Part shown: positions 36,363 through 45,452 of the stretch, piece by piece
Position numbering within the stretch: position 1 is the first letter of the stretch
Layout: each line of letters opens with the position of its first letter
DNA from: Phorcus lineatus
Taxonomy: Eukaryota > Mollusca > Gastropoda > Trochida > Trochidae
Reading direction: 5' to 3'
Length of the DNA stretch: 64,000 nt
Assembly (NCBI GenBank): GCA_921293015.1
Contig: OV121090.1
Location: 35,127,082 to 35,191,081, forward strand
Notes under the pieces: generated by a model
The model's input: the letters and a program-made list of their open reading frames with translations, nothing else
Told to the model about the DNA's origin: nothing
The model's database searches: none
Position numbers and translations under genes: made by a program

Positions 36363-36505
36363 CAACCTGGCATAGCCACGAGAGAAAGAGTGTTTGAGCT
36401 GTTGCAAACTTCTCATATAGTTTGGAGAAACAAACTCTTTCAGCAACAACAATTTCGGACAACATTCAAGAGTTCGTAAGATCCGAAAGTTGAGGACATT
36501 GTTAC
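36363..36505 (-). CDS. Cargo gene, exon 4
   Basis: Acceptor TTCATTTTACAG, then an open frame of 47 codons that includes NNVLNFRILRTLECCPKLLL and a SPNYMRSLQQLKHSFSRGYA stretch. The other two frames have stops. It is leucine-rich and helical in look. The incoming phase is 1, which matches exon 3. The donor is less clear: TTG|GTATTT (used here) keeps phase 0 with exon 5, while AG|GTTGGT at 36367 would not. Confidence 0.65.
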
Positions 36506-39500
36506 CTGTAAAATGAAGAAAAGAAGATAGAGGAAATACCTAGTCTAAAAAATGTTACATAACATTAAACATCGGGTAATGAAATATTTGCTTTATGAAA
36601 CATGAATGTCGACCTACCTTAAATTCACGTAAAAGACAATATACCGCAATTGAAAGCATATAAAATGACTTAAAACTTAAAATACCTTTGAATGAAATAA
36701 AATAAGAAATCAAGTTGAATAAAATAAAAAGAACTGAAATATATAAAAAAAAATTAATGTCATTTAACTAAAAATGTGAAAAGTTCAACACTGGATGCTT
36801 CCCTAAGAGGCTTGGGCCTATAAGTGTTTTTGGACAAAAATTTAAAATGGTGATACAATGCTAACTTAAGGCCTGTGTTGACTTAAGGTTTTGTTTACCT
36901 GACCTTAAACCTACACTGGGGCTTAAGTCAACACAGAATGTAAAAAACATTGATACACCCCTAAGAAGGAAGGAATGATAAGGGTGTGGAGTCTTCAAAA
37001 TGAGCCAAGACACTATGGAATACAATGTATACAGTTGGGAAAAAGTTTTGGAATGAAAAAAAGGGGTTTCGGAAAAAAATTTGAAAATGGGGATTAAATG
37101 CTAACTTAAGCCCTGTGAAGACTTAAGGTTATGTACACCTGACCTTAAACATACGCTGGGGCTTAAGTCAACACAGAATGCATAAGTCTTTGATACATCC
37201 CTTAGAGGGTTGGAATTGTAATGATTAGGGTGTGGAGTCTTCAGAATGATTTGAGACACCATGAAATACAATGTATACAGATGGGAAAAAGTTTTTTATG
37301 AAAAAAAAAATGTTTGTAAAAAATTTGGAAATGGTGATAAAATGCTAACTTAAGCCCTGTGTAGACTTAAGGTTTTGTATACCTGGTCTTAAACCTACGC
37401 TGGGGCTTAACTCAACGCGGATTGCATAAGTCTTTAAAACACCCCTGAAAGGGATGCAAATGGAATGAAAAGGATCTAGAGTCTTCAAAGTGAGTCAAGA
37501 CATTATCTTATAGAATGTATTCAGTTCGGAAAATTTTTTTGAAGGGAAAAAAAAATATTTTTGAAAAAATTTGAAAAGTTTGTAGAATCTTCAAAGTGAG
37601 TCAAGACACTATCTAATAGAATGTATTGAGGTTGGAAAAGGCTTTGGAAGGAAATGAAAAAGATTTTTGAAAAATTTTGAAAATGGTGATAAAATGCTTA
37701 TTTTAGCCCTGTGTTGATTTAAGGTTTTGTGTCCCTGACCTTAAGTTTACACTGGGTGCTTAAACCTACACAGAATGTAAAAGTCTTTTATGCATGTCTA
37801 AGAGGGATGCAAATGGATTGAAAATGTTGTGGAGTCTTCACAATGAGTCAATACACTATCTAATAGAATGTATTCAGTTGGGAAAAGTTTTTGGATGGAA
37901 AAAATATATTTTTGAAAATTTATTGAAAAGTTTGTAGTGTCTTCAAAATAAATCAAGACACTATCCAATAGAATGTATTGAGGTGGGAAAAGGTTTTGGA
38001 AGGAAAAAAAAAGTTTTATGACAAATTTTGAAAATGGTAATAAAATGCTAACTTAAGCCCTGTGTTGACTTAAGGTTTTGTATACCTGGTCTTAAACCTA
38101 CGCTGGGGCTTAACTCAACACGGATTGTATAAGTCTTTAAAACACCCCTGAGAGGGATGCAAATGGAATGAAAAGGTTCTAGAGTCTTCAAAATTATACA
38201 AGACACTATCTAATAGAATTTATTGAGGTGGGAAAATGTTTTGGAAGGAAAAAAAAGTTTTATGAAAAATTTTGAAAATGGTGATAAAATGCTAACTTAA
38301 GCCCTCTGTTGACTTAAGGTTTTGTATACCTGGTCTTAAACCTACGCTGGGGCTTAACTCAACGCGGATTGTATAAGTCTTTAAAACACCCCTGAGAGGG
38401 ATTCAAATGGAATGAAAAGGTTGTAGACTCTTCAAAATGAGTCAAGACACTATCTAATAGAATGTATTAAGGTGGGAAAAGGTTTTGGAAGGAATAGAAA
38501 AAGTTTTATGATGAATTTTGAAAATTGTGATAAAATGCTAACTTAAGCCCAGTGTTGACTTAAGGTTTTGTGTACCTGACCTTAAGTCTACACTGGGTGC
38601 TTAAACCTACACAGAATGTGAAAGTCTTTTATGCATGTCTAAGAGGGATGCAAATGGAATGAAAAGGTTGTGGAGTCTTCAAAATGAGTAAAGACACCAT
38701 CTATTAGAATGTATTGAGGTTGGAAACGGTTTTGGAAGGAAAAGAACAAGTTTTTTGAAAAATTTTGAAAATGGTGATAAAATGCTAACTGAAACCCTGT
38801 GTTGACTTAAGGTTTTGTATACCTGGTCTTAAACCTACGCTGGGGCTTAACTCAACATGGATTGTATAAGTCTTTAAAACACCCCTGAGAGGGATGCAGA
38901 GAGAATGATGGGAAATAATAACCCTTGAGAAATTGCAACTTTTTGATGAAGCTTCAAATATCATTAGTTGACACAGGGTGGTGGGGGTCTCAGTAGGTTT
39001 GATCACTGAATTCAACTGTGAAAATGATGAAACCTCACCCCTGCCTTTTTCATAGTTAACAACAAATAACCAATAATGAGTAACATGTAATGATTTTCAT
39101 CTGTTTATACCCTTCTCTACGATCCCAACTCAGTCTAGTCTCAATACACTCACACTAACCTGGGTTGGTGCTACAGTTGCAGGAAACTGTGCACCTCAAC
39201 TGCTGACAGGTACCTTTGGAGTACAGAGGTTAAGGTGGGTACACAATGCCAGAGATGTTCCACGCAGCTCCCCCTTTGTACCTGGGGGACAGTGGGAAGA
39301 GAGAACAGAAACATTGTGTATTGGCAGAATTTTTTTGTTAAACAAAATCTTGTTTGTGTTTTTAATTGCTTCTTACAGTATTATCTTACCAACTGAATCC
39401 ATCAATTCATATCAGGTGATGAACATCCATGCAAAGGATAGATAATCCTTTGCTTGTCTTGTAAACATTACTTTCATCAACTTTTTACAAATAGCAAATC

Positions 39501-39787
39501 AGAATGCAGACATGCTTTTGTTCTCTTGTAAAGGCAACATCATAAATACTTGATTTATAGTTATTTCATTGGCTGGTTATTTTTATTACAGTAAAAGAAG
39601 CATTGTGGATATATACAGATATAACCATATCTTAGTTGAAAATAATGCCTGTATGCTCAGAGAGTTTGTTCGTGACACGACTGGTGATTTGACTTTTCCT
39701 ATCACTAAACAAGAAAACAATCATGAGATTGTAAGAAATCCTGGATGAATAACCTTGATGGAGGATGACCAGGTCACTTTCACTTAC
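36506..39787. other. Intron of the cargo gene holding an inverted satellite array
   Basis: This predicted intron holds the reverse-orientation 245-bp satellite (36830-38920). Outside the array no coding region was recognised. Confidence 0.4.
36830..38920 (-). repeat. Inverted, diverged array of the 245-bp satellite
   Basis: The reverse complement of the 20-26.5 kb satellite. The anchor ATGCTAACTTAAG (or variant) recurs at about 36852, 37094, 37337, 37690, 38038, 38282, 38529 and 38776. Most spacings are 242-247 bp. Two are about 350 bp because of an extra partial unit. Copies are much more diverged than in the large array. A further decayed piece is near 40160. Confidence 0.92.
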
Positions 39788-39891
39788 CTGCATAAGTAAT
39801 TGTCAACAGGTCAAATAGCATTCTGCATTGTGCTAACCTGCCATCCATCACCATGTTGACAGGGCAAGTAGTCACACTCATTGACTTCATC
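39788..39891 (-). CDS. Cargo gene, exon 3
   Basis: Acceptor TCTTTTAAAG, 104 bases, donor GCAG|GTAAGTG. The open frame reads MKSMSVTTCPVNMVMDGRLA followed by QCRMLFDLLTITYA. It enters in phase 2 and leaves in phase 1, which agrees with exons 2 and 4. An alternative frame gives a short EGF-like string (NECDYLPCQHG), but it is interrupted by a stop before the donor. Confidence 0.65.
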
Positions 39892-40859
39892 CTTTAAAAG
39901 ACAAAAACCACTTAGATAGGTAAAAAAATTGAAGATAATAATAACACTACTTAACATATTCATAATGCACATGCTTACAAATATCTTGGGTTATGGTTCG
40001 AGAAACACCTTAACTTCACATCCAGAGCTCAAAAATAGTCTAAAATGCCAAAATACAATGCAAATAGTAGAGAAGGATATTCAGAAATGAAAAAAGTGTG
40101 TGGATTTTTTAAAAAGTTTAAATAGTGAAAAAAGTGTATACTTCAGTCCCTGGTGTTGACTTGAGGTTTTGTGCAGCACTGCTTTCTTCAGTCATCACTG
40201 ATTTTATAAATAACATTTAAATAAGGCACATTAACATTACTCATAAAAGGCTGTTATTTATAATCAATGAAAAACAGACTTTATACATGCAGACAAATAA
40301 ATGATATCATCAATATCTGTTTTTAATTTTGAAAGGAAACATTCAAATTAAGATTCACAACAAAAGAATACACTGAAAGATAACTGTTTGAAAGTTTTTT
40401 CTATGCAAAAGCTGTTTCGACTGGCATAAATATGAGAATTATAGATAAGGTGATCTTTTGTAACAAAAGATATTTTTATACATAACTTTTGCGTGTGAAA
40501 AGTTACATATGATAAGCAAAACTGTAACATGATTAAATAAATCTATTAATGTTTTGGACATTATAATCATTATTCAGATATAATTTCTATCTCATATCAG
40601 TTTTATTTGAAATTCATTTTAGTGTGAAACTAAGTTAACATCCAAAGGAAAAGCAATAGGCTGAAGAAGACACATTATGACATATACCGTTAAATTATGG
40701 GGGGAATGAATGTTCACTTTATTTAAAATTTTGTCAAATCTCAGAAACTAAGATGGATGAAAAATGTGCTCTATGATAACTCTACAGGGATGTTCAAATG
40801 TATTCCATATTTTAACAGATTATGGACTGCTAATGGCACATATATGTCAGTACTATGAA

Positions 40860-41950
40860 AGTACCAACCATTTCGAATAGATTTTGGACAGATGTAGTAG
40901 GAGCATGGTCTGATTAATTGACAATGTTATCAGATTGAGTAAATAAGTACTGAGGTTTTAAATCCTTCTCTGTGGCACAATTTCAATATTTTGTTTGGGG
41001 AAAAAACAATATTATTCAATTACTGGAAGAAATTAATATCAAGTGAAAGAGATATTATTACACGTGATATAAATATAATGATTTTGAACAATGAAACAGG
41101 ACATGATATCAACTTTGACTTTTCTTACATATCAAGAGTCAAGAGAATGATTAGGTACTTGATAAAGATAAATATTATTCTAAAAGATTTGAAAATAACT
41201 CATGCATTTCCCATTTGTCTATTAAATATTCCCAAAATAACAAACAATAGATACTTTCATAAAACACTATGTCAATTGAGTTTTATTAATTCCTATGGCC
41301 AACTAAGATGGAAATAATATTTTAAAGAGTGCTCCAACAGAATGAATGGGAAGATACACATTTGATGGCTAGTAGATGTATTCAAAGTGTTAATATTAGA
41401 TGGTTTGGACCTTGACCGTTTAAGTTTTAGTATATGCAATGAAGAGATAAGAGAGTGAATGAGTGAGTGATTGTGTTGTCCTTGTCTTGTGCAAAAAAAA
41501 CACACAAAAAAACAGAAATCTTGAACTCTCCATTATGTTAATTGTCATTTGGACTTCTACTACTCTTGGTAGCAGTCCTAATTGTAACAGGGTTTCTGGA
41601 ATAAAAAGTTGATTATAAAAATAATATTAATAAATAATATTTCAGTATCAAATACTTCATAAAATCTTAACAAAACATACAATGTACTCTGTACAAAAAA
41701 TAGGGTTTATTGATCCTTTGAGTCACAAGATGTTGATGTTTGAGAGTGTTGTCTCTTTACCATGTTTACTTTGTGATTGTGTTCATTCTCGAAAAGTGTG
41801 GAAAAAACTTAAACAGATGGCAGAAGGAAATATTGACTTAACAACAGAGAATATAATCTTGGTTTTGAAGGAAGGAATAACAATCCACTTAAAACAATCT
41901 GTTTAATAGTGAAGCAATATATTTTCTCTATTAGTATATAACAGGTAAAA
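40860..41950 (+). pseudogene. LINE fragment, C-terminal part
   Basis: Broken frames along the + strand carry RFWTDVVGAWS (about 40878), FGEKTILFNYWKKLI (40994), NRYFHKTLCQLSFIN (about 41249) and LLCDCVHSRKVWKKLKQM (about 41767). Order and content fit the end of a non-LTR retrotransposon ORF2, including the C-terminal cysteine/histidine motif. Several shifts and stops are present. It lies inside the giant element and in an intron of the cargo gene. Confidence 0.6.
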
Positions 41951-42310
41951 ATCCTAACTTTGTAAGTACTTAAAATGAACAATCTATATAACATCAAGAT
42001 TGTAAGTGTAAGATTAGGATCGCTCATTTATTACAGGGGGTGGGGGGTGGGGGATTGGCCGGGGGTTTTTCTCTTTGGATTGTCTATAAAAATGTGACCC
42101 TCCCCAACTCGTCGCAATTTTTTTTAACCCTTCCAATTTAAGTGTATTCATTTTCATGACCCTCCCCCAAATCAAATCTACAAAAGTTCTTGAAATTGGT
42201 CTTTTGAAGATTTATAGTCGGTTCTACATTCAATTATTTTTTGATATTTACAAAAGAGACAGTTCTTTAGGTAACATTTAAAATAATGTTGAAAAAAACA
42301 ACAGACTTAC
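41951..42310. other. No gene seen
   Basis: Contains runs of G (about 42037-42066) and a TGACCCTCCCC motif that is also found at about 43338-43378, so part of it is repetitive. Confidence 0.3.
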
Positions 42311-42338
42311 CCTTCCATTGATGGGTTTAACATGAGAT
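42311..42338 (-). CDS. Cargo gene, exon 2 (micro-exon)
   Basis: Twenty-eight bases between ATTATCAG and a strong donor (AAGG|GTAAGTC). It joins exon 1 in phase 1 and exon 3 in phase 2, giving LMLNPSME in the middle. An alternative acceptor 11 bases upstream (ACTATAG) does not fit the phase of exon 1. The donor is good; the exact start is less certain. Confidence 0.5.
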
Positions 42339-43754
42339 CTGATAATGGTCTATAGTGTTTTAAAATCAGTTTTATTAGAACTTTTTTTTTACATTTTTAC
42401 TATTGCTTATAATACACACATATGTTGAACATAGCGTAAATTCTATTTATATAAGCAAAAAAAAAGATTTAAAATCTATCTACAAACCCTTTCAGACTAT
42501 AGGACCAAACAATGTAAAACGTCAAATCTTTACTTTATAGGAATCAAGTTATCAAATTTCATAACATTTAAACTTTTAGTGTATGAGTTTGATTAAAACA
42601 AATTTAACCGTCTACATTAAGTTTGTAGCACAAGAAATCTATAAAATTCTGAAGGTACATAACATAATTATAATAAAGGCAAATCTAGGTTCATAGAAAT
42701 TACATATGTTACATTTGCTACATGTTACATAATATTTAAACAATAAAGTGTGGAACCCAAAAAGTATGGAAGCTTAGGTATGAATACAGCAAATTTTCCC
42801 AATTTTTGTAATATCAACGTTGGAATTTATTTTCCAAATGTGCATTTAGATATTTTTCATAAGTATGGCTATATTAACAAAATTGCACCAATCAAGCCAT
42901 CTGCTAAAGTGTTACGGTTTCATAACTTAGTATCATTGAGAACAATTAATATAATCATTCAGATATTAATAATTTGACTAGGTGTTTTAACTTTATGAGT
43001 CTATTAGTTATCAAATATGCATCTTTGTTGTATAAAACTATAGCAAACACCTGTTAACTGCTTGTATAAACTCTCAGTCCAACAGAACTATTTTTCTACT
43101 TTTTGTTCTACAAGAATTTAGAACAATGAATTGAGCAGTGAATTCATGGTGATTTTTAAAAATATAAGCTTGTGTTTTTAAGAACATAAACCACTCTTGC
43201 TCATATTCTGGAATTTCTTTTCATTTGATAAGGCTTTATGATAATGTTTCAGCCCCACTTTCAATTGCTAAAGAAGGATGGTTTTATAACTGTCTATTTC
43301 AAAATGATCCTCCCAAACCTTTCGTATTTTTGTCATGACCCTCCCCTGGTGGCTTTATATTTTTTTCTGACCCTCCCCGGAACCCTGTTAATATCATCGA
43401 CAGTAATAGTCCTTGCATGGATTTGAATACAATTATGAATACAATTATACCCGAAGCAATGTAACAAGCTACGGTTGTTTCGCCAAAATAAAACATTTAT
43501 CAAAGTTTGTCATCTCAATTCTAATGGCAGATATTTACGTAAACCGGTAACTTTTCAAACATCATGCAAGGAATTTCTCAAAGGACAGTAATATTACATG
43601 CCCATTATGCCACAATCGCAAAGATTTTTACAAACGTACTCAAACATAAAATGCGTTTTCGTAAGTTACTTTCGTTTTCACCTCATTAGAAAGGCAAACA
43701 ACAATGGCGTTCCCCGTCTCACTTTCTCTTTTTGCTAGTAAAATGATTCCTTAC

Positions 43755-44004
43755 CTGCTATGGACAAAGTTTTACATACAGTCACTTTTATCTTTTGACC
43801 TACACCAAAATTCAGGCTTCGGAATAACATAAGAACCTGCCAAGACGGTAACAGTAGCCGCTGAGTTTCGACTGCTTCTGGCTGCCGTAAGTCGTACAGA
43901 ATGTAGCACAGGGTTGAAAGTTCGCAGGTCATTAACACGTCACTATTACGCAATAATGTTTTCTGTGTAAGGTTAAGCCTCGTGTCGAGATAAGGGCAGT
44001 ACAT
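43755..44004 (-). CDS. Cargo gene, exon 1; unknown protein
   Basis: Open frame from ATG at 44004 to a good donor (AGCAG|GTAAGG) at 43755, ending in phase 1. It contains LLRNSDVLMTCELSTLCYIL, LPSWQVLMLFRSL and QKIKVTVCKTLSIA. With exons 2-6 it gives 201 residues, and all five joins keep frame. The protein is rich in leucine and looks alpha-helical, perhaps of ARM/HEAT type, but I recognise no family. It may be a second gene of the giant element or a captured 3' part of a host gene. A TGA just upstream makes 44004 the first ATG. An acceptor-like CTTACACAG at 43956-43964 would allow an earlier exon instead. A related segment is inverted at 18829-18957. Confidence 0.55.
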
Positions 44005-44589
44005 ACGTCACAGTCCGGGATGTAAAATGTTTGAGATTTCTTCAAGATTTGTAATGAAAGGTTAGTTTCATAATTCTTAATTATATTTCCGAATTCGCTA
44101 CGAAAAAAATCATTTACTTTCCCATCAAATAGTTTGTTTTTCCGATCGTCTGTTATCATGCAGTTTACCAAATTATCGTCTGCTCGCTACCGCCACAAAG
44201 TGTGTAGTAAGACGCGAGTAGCAGACAGCCTAGATCTACTTTGACGCATTTGTCTCACTCGGGCGAAATGAACGTAAACATGTTTTAACTATGCTGTTAC
44301 TGTTTCCGATGATATCATTATTACTTTACACAATGGCAACGCAAGTTGATATGTTGATCTAATATTTCAAAAAGGTTTTTAAGTAGTGACACAACCAATT
44401 GTTTGATAACGTGGAATCCCCCCGACACCTTTACTAAAATTTCAGAAGAAAAAAATATTTTTCATTAAGTTTGATATTCTCTTTTACTCACCATGTAAAT
44501 GTTTTCAGAAATCCAAGTTGTTTGGGAAATTGCCGTTTTATAAACAACAAAATTGACGCGATCAGGTTTGCGCATGCGCTTTAACGAGG

Positions 44590-44606
44590 TAGTGGCGATA
44601 AAGTGG
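44590..44606 (-). promoter_or_regulatory. Subterminal repeat, right
   Basis: On the minus strand CCACTTTATCGCCACT, just inside the right terminal repeat. It shares TTTATCGCCACT with the left end (about 15929-15940). Confidence 0.5.
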
Positions 44607-44610
44607 TACG

Positions 44611-44634
44611 CGGCGATAACTGGTCCCCAGCCAG
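44611..44634 (-). repeat. Right terminal inverted repeat of the giant element
   Basis: Perfect reverse complement of 15714-15737, followed by TA at 44635-44636. Confidence 0.95.
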
Positions 44635-45209
44635 TACCCTTTCTTATCGTTCGTTTTTTTATACCAACACGATGTAAATGTCTCTGAATTGTCCTGCTGG
44701 AAACTCGAACATGATGTTGAGAATTGAAATTGTCAGTTATATCAGAAAGGGAACGTCGCCTATTCTTACGAACAACGCGGAAAAGTCTCCTATCTCCCCT
44801 CAACCCGATCAAACGAGGCCGACCACTTCGATGTCTGTTTTCTGTGCTTTCGACGTGAGTAAATTTCTTCAAAATTCTCCCAACAGTAGATCTATGAATT
44901 GCTAACAATTCTGCAATGTTACTATTCTTCAAACCTTTTAGATGCAACTCAATAATTAATTCTTTTTGCTCTGCTGACAGTTCTTTCGTGCTACGAGCCA
45001 TGTCGTCTGCTAGGCACGCGACTGACGTAAACATAACCGATGACGTCATAAACGGCGTTATATGAAAAAGCAGACTGTAAAATATTATCCTGCCAAATTT
45101 CACTTGGCAATGTAACGCGGTTATCAAATGCGAGTGTTTCGTTTTCATTCGTTACTTTCATGAACTGGACCGCAAACAGGTTTGTTGCAATACTTTTGGC
45201 ATGGCACTG
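44635..45209 (-). mobile_element. Tc1-type transposon, right (5') part
   Basis: Ends with the inverted partner of the left Tc1 end and is followed by TA at 45210-45211. It carries the 5' half of the transposase and about 200 bp of 5' leader. With 14929-15713 it forms one complete element. Confidence 0.9.
44637..45001 (-). pseudogene. Tc1 transposase, 5' half (split gene)
   Basis: DNA-binding half of the Tc1 transposase. It starts MARSTKELSAEQKELIIELH, then NSNIAELLAIHRSTVGRILK forms a first helix-turn-helix. An RSGRPRL linker (a GRPR-type hook) comes next, and a second HTH (VSSRTIQRHLHRVGIKKR) ends near the breakpoint. I take the ATG at 45001 because its sequence matches the usual start of the family. 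An in-frame ATG at 45148 would add an unusual leader. The frame runs to 44637, two bases into a codon, and resumes at 15713. Confidence 0.92.
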
Positions 45210-45211
45210 TA

Positions 45212-45452
45212 GTTCCAAAGGGAATCCCGACTTTTAAAAGTCTAGCGGGGGTTGACGAGCACCTTGGCTGCCATTTTTAATTTTCGTAACTCAAGTTACG
45301 ACAACCCAGTACCTGTCTTAGTTTTGTTCGTATATTTAAGAATTCGTAAGGCTAAGAACGATTTCAGAATAGGGTAGTAAAAATTCGTAAGCGCTACGAA
45401 CGATTTTAAGAATTCTTAGCTCTACGTACGAACGTTTCGAGAATAGGGGGCC
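45212..45452 (-). repeat. Right arm of the outer inverted pair
   Basis: The reverse complement begins GGCCCCCTATTCTCGAAACG and shares the layout of 11048-11292, including GGGATTCCCT about 220 bp inside. The Tc1 insertion lies at its inner edge. Confidence 0.45.

Larger units (their letters stand above)
15714..44634 (-). mobile_element. Giant (28.9 kb) pogo/Tigger-like transposon
   Basis: Perfect 24-bp terminal inverted repeats (15714-15737 and 44611-44634, starting CTGGCTGGGGACCAGTTATC) are flanked by TA on both sides. It is inserted in the middle of the Tc1 transposase gene, whose frame is exactly continuous without it. The left end holds an intact pogo-type transposase (16437-18323, minus strand), consistent with a TA-targeting Tc1/mariner/pogo superfamily element. 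Pogo elements are usually a few kilobases long, so this is about tenfold larger. The extra sequence is satellite arrays, LINE and mariner remnants and a candidate multi-exon gene. It may have grown by nested insertions before its last jump, or two ends of separate copies may have mobilised the DNA between them. Confidence 0.85.

Noticed and set aside
39788..39891. EGF-like domain reading (NECDYLPCQHG) of the exon at 39.8 kb
   Set aside because: That frame meets a stop before the donor. The frame used for the cargo gene is open to a strong donor and fits the phases of its neighbours.
18975..43500. Inner pogo ends that would show two separate small elements flanking host DNA
   Set aside because: By eye I found no further copy of CTGGCTGGGG or its complement in the interior. 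A computed search for degenerate ends would be needed to exclude it fully.
15714..44634. Interpretation as a Maverick/Polinton, Starship-like or integrated viral element
   Set aside because: No DNA polymerase B, integrase, capsid or tyrosine recombinase is visible. The ends are 24 bp with TA target duplication and the transposase is pogo-type.
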